DNA of 64,000 bases from Planococcus koreensis (GTDB taxonomy: Bacteria > Bacillota > Bacilli > Bacillales_A > Planococcaceae), in the NCBI RefSeq assembly GCF_004761975.1, contig NZ_RQII01000014.1, positions 46,824 through 110,823 on the forward strand. The letters run 5' to 3'. Numbering within the stretch: position 1 is the first letter of the stretch; each line of letters starts with the position of its first letter. Position numbers and translations under genes: made by a program. The notes beneath the pieces are model-generated. The model saw only the letters and a list, made by a program, of their open reading frames with translations, made no database searches and was not told where the DNA came from. Positions 44,657-54,961 of this stretch are shown here, piece by piece.

Positions 44657-45100
44657 ATGGAAGGTCTCATAATGGCACTCGTCATCATGGCGATTGGCGC
44701 ATTTTTCAATAACAAAAAACCGGATGGCGCGTCGGAAACACCGGACAAAAGGCGGCGTGCCCCGGCGACAACTGGACAACGCACTCTGAGACGGGTTGAA
44801 GACTACGCCAGAGAAAAGTACGGTGAATTGCAGACACAGATGAAAGAACATCCGGAACAGGCGAAAAAGGTCATGGACAAAGTCGACCAAACGAAATCAA
44901 GATTGCCGCAGCGAGAAATTCAGCAGGCGATGAAACCGCTCGCTTCAACTGGCAGGCTGTCGGCCCATAAAGCGCCTGAAGAAGTCCGCGATATGCGCAA
45001 GAAAGAAGAGTTATCCGATATTTTCCCGTTGGAAGCGGAAGATTTGCAGAAGGCGATCATTTATTCGGAAATCCTATTGCCGCCCAAATCAAAAAGATGA
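44657..45100 (+). CDS. yqfB: Conserved protein YqfB, flotillin operon
   Basis: A 147-residue protein with a hydrophobic N-terminal helix (GLIMALVIMAIGAFF) and a charged remainder rich in Lys, Glu and Arg (RRVEDYAREKYGELQTQMKE). It corresponds by position to B. subtilis yqfB, the third gene of the sigma-W operon; the function is unknown. ATG 44657 follows AAAGGAGG. A terminator ends the operon right after it. The sporulation genes yqfC and yqfD that follow in Bacillus are absent. Confidence 0.75.
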   Translation: MEGLIMALVIMAIGAFFNNKKPDGASETPDKRRRAPATTGQRTLRRVEDYAREKYGELQTQMKEHPEQAKKVMDKVDQTKSRLPQREIQQAMKPLASTGRLSAHKAPEEVRDMRKKEELSDIFPLEAEDLQKAIIYSEILLPPKSKR

Positions 45101-45107
45101 ATGCTAG

Positions 45108-45136
45108 CCGGCCTGAAACATGGGCCGGTTTTTTAT
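45108..45136 (+). terminator. Terminator of the nfeD-floA-yqfB operon
   Basis: CCGGCC (45108-45113) pairs with GGCCGG (45123-45128), followed by eight T residues. Confidence 0.85.
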
Positions 45137-45247
45137 TTTTAATAATATTATTATGTAAACTAAATGAGAAGGAAATTGTTTTACAACTCTTCATCATAAA
45201 TGATACAGTTGTTTTATAATAAATTTGAAATTTCAAGGAGCGACTAC

Positions 45248-46210
45248 ATGACAGACAACCCATTACTAGAACTGCATGTGAAGGATCCAAATGAAGCGGT
45301 GCTGCTGCTCGGGATTTCCGATAACCACATGACATTGATCGAAGAAGCTTTACAAATCCAAATAATTACCCGCGGTGAAGTCATCCGGCTGTCAGGCTCG
45401 GAAGAAGGCCAGCAAGTAGGTAAATTATTAATAGAGCAATTGCTGAAAGTGATCCGCAAAGGTATCAACATCGATCAGCGCGACATCGTTTCGGCGATCG
45501 AAATGGCGAAATCCGGCACGATTGAGTATTTCGCTGAATTATACGACGAAGAAGTGGCACGCAACGCCGCTGGCAAAGTGATCCGTGCGAAAACGATCGG
45601 CCAGCGCCAATATGTCCACGGCATACGCAACAACGACTTGATTTTTGCGGTCGGGCCAGCTGGTACCGGAAAAACGTATTTGGCTGTTGTCTTGGCCGTT
45701 CAGGCATTGAAAAATGGCCATGTTAAAAAAATCATCCTTACCCGTCCAGCTGTTGAAGCTGGCGAAAGCCTCGGTTTTTTGCCTGGTGATTTGAAAGAAA
45801 AAGTCGATCCTTATCTGCGGCCGTTGTATGACGCTTTGCACGACGTGCTTGGCTTGGAGCAGACCAATCGTTTCATCGAGCGCGGCACGATTGAAGTGGC
45901 TCCGCTCGCTTATATGAGAGGGCGTACGCTTGATGAAGCGTTTGTCATTCTCGATGAAGCGCAGAATACCACGAAAGCGCAGATGAAAATGTTCCTGACA
46001 CGTCTCGGCTTTGGTTCCAAGATGATCATCACCGGCGATAAAACCCAAATCGATTTGCCGCGCGGAGCGGAATCGGGGCTCATCGCAGCTGAAAAAGTAT
46101 TGCAAGGCGTTCGAGGCATCCACGTCCAATACTTAGAGCGCGGCGATGTTGTCCGCCATCCACTTGTGTCAAAAATCATTGAAGCATATGAAAACCAGCC
46201 TTCTGTCTAG
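45248..46210 (+). CDS. phoH: PhoH-family ATPase
   Basis: A 320-residue P-loop ATPase with Walker A GPAGTGKT at residues 136-143, TRPAVEAGESLGFLPGDLKE and Walker B-like VILDEAQNTT, the PhoH signature. An N-terminal KH-like region comes first. In many Firmicutes phoH sits next to ybeY, pointing to RNA metabolism. ATG 45248 is seven bases behind AAGGAG; longer in-frame starts upstream lack a ribosome binding site. Confidence 0.94.
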   Translation: MTDNPLLELHVKDPNEAVLLLGISDNHMTLIEEALQIQIITRGEVIRLSGSEEGQQVGKLLIEQLLKVIRKGINIDQRDIVSAIEMAKSGTIEYFAELYDEEVARNAAGKVIRAKTIGQRQYVHGIRNNDLIFAVGPAGTGKTYLAVVLAVQALKNGHVKKIILTRPAVEAGESLGFLPGDLKEKVDPYLRPLYDALHDVLGLEQTNRFIERGTIEVAPLAYMRGRTLDEAFVILDEAQNTTKAQMKMFLTRLGFGSKMIITGDKTQIDLPRGAESGLIAAEKVLQGVRGIHVQYLERGDVVRHPLVSKIIEAYENQPSV

Positions 46211-46222
46211 GCTGGTTTTTTT
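46193..46222 (+). terminator. Terminator at the end of phoH
   Basis: AACCAGCC (46193-46200, inside the last codons) pairs with GGCTGGTT (46210-46217), followed by T residues. Confidence 0.85.
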
Positions 46223-46319
46223 AGTCGATTTAAGTACAGAATTTCAAATATATAGAAATCTTCCGTGATATCCCCGTAGTTAATTGGTATGATAGAAGTA
46301 CTAGAAGCGGGGTGTCGTT

Positions 46320-48443
46320 ATGGCAGAACGATGGAAGCGAATATATGAAAAAGCAGGTTACCGGACGCTGTCGATAGCGTTGCTGCTGGGCATCGGTTTG
46401 GCGATTTTCGGGTTCCTTTATAGTTCAGTAGCGGGCGAAAGTTATGATATTGAATTGTTCCAGCTGTCGGACGAAACAATCCGCTCAGCAAAAACAGTGG
46501 AAGACCCTGTCAGGACGGAACAAGAAAGACAGCGTGCAGCTGCGGAAATATTGCCGAGCTACCAATTCAATGAAGAAAGCGCGGGCAATCAGTTGGCGGT
46601 CATCGAGTCGCTATTCGGCTATATCAGCGATGCCCGCTTAACGCCGGGGCAGAAGCCGGAAGAAGGGCCGAAGATGCCTGAGATGCTGGATGCCCTGAGC
46701 GAAAGCTTACGGCTCATGGAGACGAGCGACAATGGCCTGCGGCTGACTAAAGAGATGCAGCGCGAATTGCTGCTGCTGCCTGAAGACAGCCTGCAAGCCA
46801 TGGAAGCGATCATTAAGCGGCTTGTCGAAGCGGAACTCGCTGAACCGGTCCGGCTGGACGAATTGCCAGGGGCCCGCAATCGAGTCGAGCAGCAATTGCG
46901 GGAGGAAAGCGGAATTCCGGCTTCTGTCCTGCAGGCGGCGATTTCAATCGGGCGTTTCGCGATTGTCCCGAATGACATCATCAATGAGGAATTGACGCAA
47001 GCCCAAGCAAAACAGGCTATGGCAAGCATCGAGCCGACGCGCATCCTGCAAGGCCAGGTTCTCGTACAGGAAGGCCAAGTTGTGGATAAGGAAATCTATC
47101 GCCAGCTGCAATTAAGCGGCATGACGCAAGACCAGGCGGATTATAAACCAATCTTCGGGCTCGCATTGTTTGTCTTTATCGCCGTTGGACTTCTTGCAAT
47201 TATCATGCATCGCACCAATAAACAGCGGATCAATAAACTAAAATGCCTGCTCGTCATCGGGGCGGTGCTGCTGATTTCGTTGTCGTTGATGAAACTTGTG
47301 GCTTCGGTCAGCGGCAATTTCGATGTCATCATCGCGTTCCTGTTTCCTTCCGCGTTAGCGGGCATGCTTGTGCGGTTGGTGCTGAATGAACGGGCTGCAA
47401 TTTACACGACGTTTTTAGTAGGGGCCATCGGGGGTATGATGTTGCAAGAGGGCAGTGCCTTCACCTTGCAGATGGAAATCACACTTTACATCCTTTTCGG
47501 GGGATTGGCGGGCGTTTACTTGATCGACCAGGAAGGGCGCCGCGGCAAAGTGCTGCAGACAAGTATGGCGGTTGCCGCCACCAATGCGCTGTTTATCGGT
47601 TTTTATTTATTGATTGCCCAAAGCCAGTATGACTGGCGTGAAATCGGCTTTTATTTCGCAGCTGCGCTTGTATCGGGGATTGCTTCCGGGGCAATGGCGA
47701 TCGGCTTGCTGCCGTTCTTTGAAATTGCATTCGGCATTTTGTCGACGATGAAGCTGATTGAGCTGTCGAACCCCAATCATCCGCTGATCAAACGCATCTT
47801 GATGGAAACGCCTGGCACCTATCATCACAGCGTAATGGTGGCGAATTTGGCGGAAGCTTCGTGCGAGGCGATCGGAGCGGATGGTTTGCTTGCGCGCGTC
47901 GGCTGTTATTACCACGACATCGGCAAAACGGTGCGGCCGCAGTTTTTCATTGAAAATCAGGTCCATATGAAAAATCCACATGATTCGCTGCCGCCTGAAA
48001 TGAGCCGCGATATCATCATTTCCCATGGTACACTGGGTGCGGACATTCTCCGCGAACATAAGATGCCGAAAGAAATCGTCGATATTGCGGAACAGCATCA
48101 TGGCACCAGCTTGCTGAAGTTCTTCTATTTCAAAGCGAAGGAAAAAGATCCGGCGCTGGATGAAGATGAATACCGTTACGCGGGGCCGAAGCCGCAGTCA
48201 AAAGAAGCGGCTGTCATTTCAGTAGCTGACAGCGTAGAAGCGGCTGTAAGGTCAATGAAAGAACCAACATCAGAAAAGATAAAAAAATTGGTCAATGCGA
48301 TTGTAGAAGATAAACTGAAAGATGGGCAATTCGATGAATGTGATCTGACGATGAAAGAAATCCATGCGATCAAACAGGTCATGTGCGAAACCTTGAACGG
48401 GATATTCCATTCCCGCATCGAATATCCGGCAGAAACGAAATAA
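46320..48443 (+). CDS. pgpH: 7TMR-HD family c-di-AMP phosphodiesterase PgpH (YqfF)
   Basis: A 707-residue membrane protein. An N-terminal helix at about 17-34 is followed by a large extracellular domain, seven membrane segments (about 285-475) and a cytoplasmic HD domain with HHSVMVANLAEA, HDIGKTVRP and ISHGTLGADI. In Listeria and B. subtilis this class degrades cyclic di-AMP. ATG 46320 follows a GGGG-rich site. Its stop overlaps an ATG at 48443, but the better ybeY start is at 48458. Confidence 0.93.
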   Translation: MAERWKRIYEKAGYRTLSIALLLGIGLAIFGFLYSSVAGESYDIELFQLSDETIRSAKTVEDPVRTEQERQRAAAEILPSYQFNEESAGNQLAVIESLFGYISDARLTPGQKPEEGPKMPEMLDALSESLRLMETSDNGLRLTKEMQRELLLLPEDSLQAMEAIIKRLVEAELAEPVRLDELPGARNRVEQQLREESGIPASVLQAAISIGRFAIVPNDIINEELTQAQAKQAMASIEPTRILQGQVLVQEGQVVDKEIYRQLQLSGMTQDQADYKPIFGLALFVFIAVGLLAIIMHRTNKQRINKLKCLLVIGAVLLISLSLMKLVASVSGNFDVIIAFLFPSALAGMLVRLVLNERAAIYTTFLVGAIGGMMLQEGSAFTLQMEITLYILFGGLAGVYLIDQEGRRGKVLQTSMAVAATNALFIGFYLLIAQSQYDWREIGFYFAAALVSGIASGAMAIGLLPFFEIAFGILSTMKLIELSNPNHPLIKRILMETPGTYHHSVMVANLAEASCEAIGADGLLARVGCYYHDIGKTVRPQFFIENQVHMKNPHDSLPPEMSRDIIISHGTLGADILREHKMPKEIVDIAEQHHGTSLLKFFYFKAKEKDPALDEDEYRYAGPKPQSKEAAVISVADSVEAAVRSMKEPTSEKIKKLVNAIVEDKLKDGQFDECDLTMKEIHAIKQVMCETLNGIFHSRIEYPAETK

Positions 48444-48457
48444 TGGGAGGGACAGCC

Positions 48458-48940
48458 ATGCTGACAATCGATTTGATGGACGAAACTGAAACATTGGGAA
48501 ACAGTGAACTGTCATTTGTGGAAAAAGTGCTGAAGCACGCTGCAGAGACGGAAAATGTAGGCGAAGCGGAAGTCTCGGTGACTTTTGTGACGAATGCTAT
48601 TATCCAGGAAATGAATAAAGAATACCGCGGCAAGGACACGCCGACCGATGTCATTTCGTTCGCCATGGAAGAATTGGGCGAGGGAGAGCAGGCAATCGTC
48701 GGATCCGAAGAGCCGCGCATGCTTGGAGACATCGTCATCTCACTGGACCGCACGAAGGAACAAGCGGCGGATTACGGCCATTCGTTCGAACGCGAGCTTG
48801 GTTTTCTCGCGGTCCATGGCTTTTTGCACCTGCTTGGCTATGACCATATGGATGCAGAAGAAGAAAAGGAAATGTTCGCAAGACAAGAGGAAATCCTTGC
48901 TTCACTCGGCATAACGCGTGGCGAGCATGGCGGGGAATAA
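48458..48940 (+). CDS. ybeY: Endoribonuclease YbeY
   Basis: A 160-residue metal-dependent RNase for 16S rRNA 3'-end maturation and ribosome quality control. The zinc motif HGFLHLLGYDH places ligands at H120, H124 and H130. ATG 48458 is chosen because GGGAGGGA lies just before it. Its end overlaps the dgkA start. The neighbouring phoH and era genes are also tied to RNA and ribosome maturation. Confidence 0.95.
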   Translation: MLTIDLMDETETLGNSELSFVEKVLKHAAETENVGEAEVSVTFVTNAIIQEMNKEYRGKDTPTDVISFAMEELGEGEQAIVGSEEPRMLGDIVISLDRTKEQAADYGHSFERELGFLAVHGFLHLLGYDHMDAEEEKEMFARQEEILASLGITRGEHGGE

Positions 48941-49280
48941 GTTTTTACAGTCTTTTAAATTTGCTGGCCAAGGGATTGTGGCCGCAGCCAAGCGCGAACG
49001 CAATATGAAGTTCCATCTAGCGGCCGCGGTTGTGGTGATTGTGGCTGCTGCGCTAACGGGAGTATCCAGCAGTGAATGGCTGGCACTCATCGGAGTAATT
49101 GGTGGAATGCTTGCGCTGGAAATGATCAATACCGCGATTGAGCGGGTGGTTGATCTGGCATCTCCGGAACTGCATCCATTGGCGAAAGAAGCGAAAGACA
49201 TTGCGGCGGGCGCAGTTTTGGTATTTGCCGCCGCAAGTGCTATAATTGGTTTACTAATATTTCTACCAAAATGGTTTTAA
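48927..49280 (+). CDS. dgkA: Undecaprenol/diacylglycerol kinase DgkA
   Basis: A 117-residue membrane kinase with three predicted helices (AAVVVIVAAAL, LIGVIGGMLALEMINTAIE, GAVLVFAAASAIIGLLIFL). The catalytic signature RERNMKFHLA and EMINTAIERVVD is intact. Gram-positive members phosphorylate undecaprenol. The start is unclear: neither ATG 48927 nor GTG 48918 has a clear ribosome binding site, so translation may be coupled to ybeY, whose end it overlaps. Confidence 0.9.
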   Translation: MAGNKFLQSFKFAGQGIVAAAKRERNMKFHLAAAVVVIVAAALTGVSSSEWLALIGVIGGMLALEMINTAIERVVDLASPELHPLAKEAKDIAAGAVLVFAAASAIIGLLIFLPKWF

Positions 49281-49293
49281 CTTACAGAGGTGA

Positions 49294-50614
<1,321 letters not shown>

Positions 50615-50625
50615 GGAGCCGGCTT

Positions 50626-51420
50626 ATGCTGAATCAAATCGAAGGTATCGTGATCCGCGCCCGCCCGTATGGTGAAAACAATAAAATCGTGACCTTATTC
50701 ACACGCGATGCCGGCAAAATCACGTGCATGGCGCGGGGCGCGAAAAAACCGTCCAGCCGTTTGGCGGCAGTGACACAGCCTTTCACGCATGGCAGTTTTT
50801 CCATCTTCAAAGGCAAAGGCATGGGAACGCTGCAAGGCGGGGACCAGCTGGAATCGCTGCGCCATATCCGGGAAGACATCATGAAAACCGCTTATGCCAG
50901 CTACATCGTTGAATTGATCGACCGGCTGACGGAGCAGGACGAGCCGCAGCCAGCGATTTACGACTTGCTGTACCAGGCACTTCATGCAATCGAAGAAGAG
51001 TACGACCCGGAAGCGATTTCGCTGTTCGTGGAATGGAAAATGCTGCCGACCGCTGGATTGACGCCGACGCTGCACGAATGTGCGAATTGCGGGGCGACAG
51101 ATGGCGAATTCGCCTTCTCGTTCCAGGAAATGGGCTTCTTATGCCATCGCTGTTTCCATATCGACCGCTACATCATCCGGCTCAGCCCATCGCTCGTCAA
51201 GCTTATCCGCACGTTTTATTTCGTGCCGATCGAGCGAGTCGGATCGCTGAAGCTGAAAAAAGAAACGAAATCGATCGTCAAAGGAATCGTCCGTTCGATT
51301 TACGAAGAACAGGCGGGAATCCGGCTGAAGTCGAGGAGCTTCCTCGAACAGCTTGACCGGACGCCAGAGTTTCTGCCGAAAAAACCAGAAAAAGACCCGC
51401 AGCAGGATGAATTTTCCTGA
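50626..51420 (+). CDS. recO: DNA repair protein RecO
   Basis: A 264-residue recombination mediator that helps load RecA on SSB-coated DNA. An N-terminal OB fold (IVIRARPYGENNKIVTLFTR) is followed by helices and a C4 zinc finger (CANC ... CHRC). Starts at ATG 50626 behind AAGGAGCC. It ends the era block and converges on glyS across a repeat array. Confidence 0.95.
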   Translation: MLNQIEGIVIRARPYGENNKIVTLFTRDAGKITCMARGAKKPSSRLAAVTQPFTHGSFSIFKGKGMGTLQGGDQLESLRHIREDIMKTAYASYIVELIDRLTEQDEPQPAIYDLLYQALHAIEEEYDPEAISLFVEWKMLPTAGLTPTLHECANCGATDGEFAFSFQEMGFLCHRCFHIDRYIIRLSPSLVKLIRTFYFVPIERVGSLKLKKETKSIVKGIVRSIYEEQAGIRLKSRSFLEQLDRTPEFLPKKPEKDPQQDEFS

Positions 51421-51432
51421 GCGGGCCTTTTT
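51396..51432 (+). terminator. Probable terminator of recO
   Basis: CCCGC and AGGA in the last codons can pair with TCCT and GCGGG after an internal loop; seven or more T residues follow. Confidence 0.55.
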
Positions 51433-51459
51433 TTGTGAGTAAAATATATTTGGGAGATC

Positions 51460-51563
51460 GAGACTGTCCGCATTTTAGGAATACTGTCCGTTCGAGGTGA
51501 AATACGGTCCGCAACTGCTCCAATACTGTCGGGAAGCACTCCAATAAGGTCCGGAAGCTGCTA
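51460..51563. repeat. Degenerate 20-21-bp tandem repeat, five units
   Basis: Units opening with AATA(C/A)(T/G)GTC start at 51480, 51501, 51522 and 51543, a spacing of exactly 21 bp, with an earlier degenerate unit from about 51460 (20 bp). The array lies between the convergent recO and glyS terminators. In reverse complement it reads GG(A)CCGTATTT-like, close to the core of the 7634 array. Confidence 0.8.
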
Positions 51564-51576
51564 AAAAGGAATCCAA

Positions 51577-51611
51577 TAAAAAAACCGGTGCATCACGAAG
51601 ATGCACCGGTC
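51577..51611 (-). terminator. Terminator of glyS
   Basis: On the reverse strand ACCGGTGCATC and GATGCACCGGT form a perfect 11-bp stem with a 5-nt loop, followed by seven T residues. Confidence 0.92.
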
Positions 51612-51619
51612 TAAAATGT

Positions 51620-52996
51620 TTAGAACTGGATGTGTTTTTCGATGTAAGCTTGGACGTCAGCGATTGGCATGCGCGTCTGTTCCATTGAGTCGCGGTGGCG
51701 CACAGTAACTTGGCCGTCTTCGACTGAATCGAAATCGTATGTGATGCAGAACGGCGTACCGATTTCATCCTGGCGGCGGTAGCGTTTACCGATTGACTGG
51801 GAATCGTCGTAGTCCACCATGAAATGCTTGGCAAGATCAGCGAATACTTCAGTCGCGCCGTCAGCCAATTTCTTCGACAATGGCAAGATTGCCGCTTTAT
51901 ACGGTGCAAGGGCAGGGTGCAGTTTCAGCACAGTGCGCTTATCGTCGTTTTCAAGTTCTTCCACGTGGTAAGCATCCACAAGGAAAGCAAGGGTTACACG
52001 GTCCGCACCAAGTGAAGGCTCGATGCAATAAGGCACATAGCGTTCATTCGTAACCGGGTCGATGTAATTGAAATCTTCGCCGGAATGCTCCATATGGCGC
52101 TTCAAGTCGAAGTCTGTGCGGTCAGCGATGCCCCAAAGCTCGCCCCAGCCGAATGGGAATTTGTATTCGATGTCGACAGTGGCATTCGAGTAATGGGACA
52201 ATTCGTCTGCATCGTGTTCGCGCAGGCGCATATTGTCTTCTGACATGTTGAGGTTCAACAGCCAGTTTTTGCAGAAATCGCGCCAGTACGCGTACCATTC
52301 CAAGTCTTCGCCCGGTTTGCAGAAGAATTCAAGTTCCATTTGCTCAAACTCGCGCGTACGGAATGTGAAATTGCCTGGTGTGATTTCGTTTCGGAAACTT
52401 TTGCCGATTTGTGCGATGCCGAATGGCATTTTCTTGCGCATCGAGCGCTGGACGTTCTTATAGTTGACGAAAATCCCTTGAGCCGTTTCAGGGCGCAGGA
52501 AGATTTCGTTTGTGGAAGCTTCAGTTACGCCTTGGAACGTTTTGAACATCAAATTGAATTGGCGGATGTCCGTGTAATCTTGTTTGCCGCAAACTGGGCA
52601 TTTGATTTCGTGTTCTTGGATCAATTCAGCCATGCGTTCGAAAGACAGGCCGTCGACGATCATTTCAATGCCTTTTGCGTCAAGCGCGTCTTCGATCAAT
52701 TTGTCTGCGCGGTGGCGCGTTTTGCAGCTCTTACAGTCGATCATCGGATCGTTGAAGTTTCCGACGTGGCCGGAAGCCACCCACGTTTTCGGGTTCATCA
52801 GGATGGCAGCGTCCAAACCGACGTTATGCACCGATTCCTGGACGAATTTTTTCCACCATGCTTTTTTGATGTTGTTTTTCAATTCGACGCCAAGTGGGCC
52901 GTAATCCCACGTATTTGCCAGGCCTCCATAAATTTCAGAGCCTGGGAATACAAAGCCTCTGTGTTTTGCTAACGCTACTACATCTTCCATTGACAT
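51620..52996 (-). CDS. glyS: Glycyl-tRNA synthetase (single-chain, alpha2 type)
   Basis: A 458-residue class II synthetase of the single-chain type, not the alpha2-beta2 GlyQ/GlyS type that B. subtilis has at this locus. The start [20 protein letters not shown], the [20 protein letters not shown] substrate region, [20 protein letters not shown] (motif 2) and the C-terminal anticodon-binding domain are all present. ATG 52996 lies seven bases behind GGAGG. A T-box leader and promoter lie upstream, so charging of tRNA-Gly should control it. Confidence 0.95.
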   Translation of the reverse strand: MSMEDVVALAKHRGFVFPGSEIYGGLANTWDYGPLGVELKNNIKKAWWKKFVQESVHNVGLDAAILMNPKTWVASGHVGNFNDPMIDCKSCKTRHRADKLIEDALDAKGIEMIVDGLSFERMAELIQEHEIKCPVCGKQDYTDIRQFNLMFKTFQGVTEASTNEIFLRPETAQGIFVNYKNVQRSMRKKMPFGIAQIGKSFRNEITPGNFTFRTREFEQMELEFFCKPGEDLEWYAYWRDFCKNWLLNLNMSEDNMRLREHDADELSHYSNATVDIEYKFPFGWGELWGIADRTDFDLKRHMEHSGEDFNYIDPVTNERYVPYCIEPSLGADRVTLAFLVDAYHVEELENDDKRTVLKLHPALAPYKAAILPLSKKLADGATEVFADLAKHFMVDYDDSQSIGKRYRRQDEIGTPFCITYDFDSVEDGQVTVRHRDSMEQTRMPIADVQAYIEKHIQF

Positions 52997-53014
52997 AAAA
53001 AAACCTCCATAAAA

Positions 53015-53220
53015 TAAAAAATCGCACACGTCCCGGACATATAGTCCGAGGACGAGTACGTTATGACCCGCGGTTCCACCCCGATTGGCTGCACAGCATG
53101 CAACCCTCTTAAAAAATATGGCTCCAGAGTGCCTTTTCCTGTCGTTGCGGGCTTTCACCATCCCCGCTCGCTTTATGCAACAGTACTCTAATCTCTATCA
53201 TTGCCAGCTATTTAATTCTA
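53015..53220 (-). promoter_or_regulatory. Glycine T-box riboswitch leader of glyS
   Basis: On the reverse strand the T-box element GGGTGGAACCGCG is at 53081-53069, followed by a terminator hairpin at about 53060-53022 (CGTCC...CGGAC/GTCCG...GGACG) and a T-run before the glyS ribosome binding site. The leader seems short, about 200 bases, consistent with a glycine T-box with a reduced stem II region; the specifier codon was not located with certainty. Confidence 0.85.
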
Positions 53221-53224
53221 TAGT

Positions 53225-53253
53225 ATTGTAACATGGCATTCTTTTCTTCGCAA
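53225..53253 (-). promoter_or_regulatory. Promoter of glyS
   Basis: On the reverse strand TTGCGA (53253-53248) and TACAAT (53230-53225) are separated by 17 bp, just ahead of the T-box leader. Confidence 0.7.
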
Positions 53254-53308
53254 TATGGCTTTAATTAGTATATAATAATTAACATTGAGTATAACATATT
53301 TTGAGGCG

Positions 53309-53947
53309 GTGAGTCCGATCGAACTCAATAAGAGACAAGAAGAGATATTGCGCATCGTCAAAGGCAATGGCCCGATTACGGGTGAGCAGATTGCAGATCG
53401 TCTGCATTTGACGCGTGCTACATTACGGCCCGATTTGGCCATTTTGACGATGGCAGGGTTCCTGGATGCCCGACCGCGTGTCGGTTATTTTTATTCCGGC
53501 AAAAAACCGGGCCAGGACATTTCGGATACGATGAATAATATGAAAGTAAAGGATTTCCAGTCGATTCCGGTTGTTGTCCGGGAAGACGTCAGTGTCTATG
53601 ACGCCATCAGCCAGATGTTTCTTGACGATGTCGGAACGCTGTTCGTCGTCGATAAGAATTCTTATTTGACTGGCGTCCTGTCCCGCAAAGATTTGCTGCG
53701 GACGAGCCTAGGCAGCCAGAATCTGGGCGCTATCCCTGTACATATCATTATGACGAGGATGCCGAACATTACATTCTGCACCAAGAACGATTCGCTGATC
53801 CAAGCGGCACATCGCCTGATCAACCAGCAAATTGACGCGCTGCCGGTCGTTGAAGAGCAGCCTGACGGATTCAAGGTTGTCGGCCGCCTGACCAAGACGA
53901 ATATTACACGCGCATTTTTATCTTTATCGGAAAGCCATGAATTGTGA
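53309..53947 (+). CDS. ccpN: CBS-domain transcriptional repressor CcpN (YqzB)
   Basis: A 212-residue regulator with an N-terminal HTH ([38 protein letters not shown]) and two CBS domains. CcpN represses gluconeogenic genes such as pckA and gapB in B. subtilis. The start is uncertain: GTG 53309 gives the family's N-terminus but lies only two bases after GAGG; an in-frame TTG at 53285 lacks a ribosome binding site. It precedes ppsR, the partner gene in Bacillus. Divergent from glyS. Confidence 0.9.
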   Translation: MSPIELNKRQEEILRIVKGNGPITGEQIADRLHLTRATLRPDLAILTMAGFLDARPRVGYFYSGKKPGQDISDTMNNMKVKDFQSIPVVVREDVSVYDAISQMFLDDVGTLFVVDKNSYLTGVLSRKDLLRTSLGSQNLGAIPVHIIMTRMPNITFCTKNDSLIQAAHRLINQQIDALPVVEEQPDGFKVVGRLTKTNITRAFLSLSESHEL

Positions 53948-53957
53948 GGTGCATAAA

Positions 53958-54761
53958 ATGAAACAACTCCGCTTGTTCGTTGTCTCCGATTCAGTAGGGG
54001 AAACGGGTGAATTGGTCGCCAAAGCCGCCGTAAGCCAGTATCTATACGCGGATCAAAATGCGGTGATGAAACGCTTCCCATACATTGATTCGATTGAACA
54101 TCTGCATGAAATCATCAAATTGGCGTCTCAGCAAAACGCATTTATCGTGTATACGCTTGTTTCGAAAGAACTAAGAATGTATCTGTCTGCGGAAACGGTG
54201 AAACTCGGTGTTCCCGCAGTCGATTTGATGGGGCCGCTGATGGATGCGCTCGAAGACCAGCTCGGCGCGAAGCCGCTTGAAGAAGCCGGACTCGTTCGGA
54301 AACTCGACGACGATTATTTCAAAAAAGTCGAAGCGATCGAATTTGCAGTCAAGTATGACGACGGACGCGATCCGCGCGGCATCCTGATGGCCGATATTGT
54401 GCTTGTTGGAATCTCCCGGACTTCCAAGACGCCGCTGTCGCAGTATTTGGCGCATAAACGCCTGAAAGTGGCGAATGTCCCGCTGGTGCCTGAAGTGGAC
54501 CCGCCGGAGGAGCTGTATCAAGTGGACCCGGCTAAATGCTTCGGCCTGGTGATATCACCGGACAAGCTCAACCATATCCGCAAAGAACGCTTGATTGCGC
54601 TCGGCTTGAACGACGATGCCAATTACGCGCAGATCAACCGCATCCATGAAGAAATCACCCATTTCTATAAAGTGGTCGACCGCATCGGCTGTGAAGTTCT
54701 CGATGTCACAAACCGGGCAGTAGAAGAAACGGCCAACCTGATTTTAAATAAACGAAAATAG
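53958..54761 (+). CDS. ppsR: Pyruvate, phosphate dikinase regulatory protein (PPSR/DUF299, YqfL)
   Basis: A 267-residue bifunctional kinase/pyrophosphorylase of the DUF299 family, which phosphorylates and dephosphorylates PPDK or PEP synthetase. [10 protein letters not shown] is near the N-terminus and the P-loop GISRTSKT is at residues 151-158. ATG 53958 is seven bases after GAGGTG. In B. subtilis YqfL is reported to modulate CcpN activity, and the genes are adjacent here. No PPDK gene is in the window, so the actual target cannot be named. Confidence 0.92.
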   Translation: MKQLRLFVVSDSVGETGELVAKAAVSQYLYADQNAVMKRFPYIDSIEHLHEIIKLASQQNAFIVYTLVSKELRMYLSAETVKLGVPAVDLMGPLMDALEDQLGAKPLEEAGLVRKLDDDYFKKVEAIEFAVKYDDGRDPRGILMADIVLVGISRTSKTPLSQYLAHKRLKVANVPLVPEVDPPEELYQVDPAKCFGLVISPDKLNHIRKERLIALGLNDDANYAQINRIHEEITHFYKVVDRIGCEVLDVTNRAVEETANLILNKRK

Positions 54762-54961
54762 AACGACAGATGAAGCCACCTGTATAGGCGGTTTTTCTGT
54801 TTTATGTGTGGATTATTTCAGGAAAACGTTTTATAATGAAGAATTGTGGATAAAACTATACTAAGGCGCGCAAAACGTGCGTCATCTTTTTGCAAAAAGA
54901 TGAAGGAATTCACCAAAGAATCTCGAATTAAATATGTTAAGCAAAAAAGAATGGTGATGAA

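Noticed and set aside
52340..52972. A 210-codon forward frame over glyS
   Set aside because: Antisense to conserved GlyRS motifs; no start signal.
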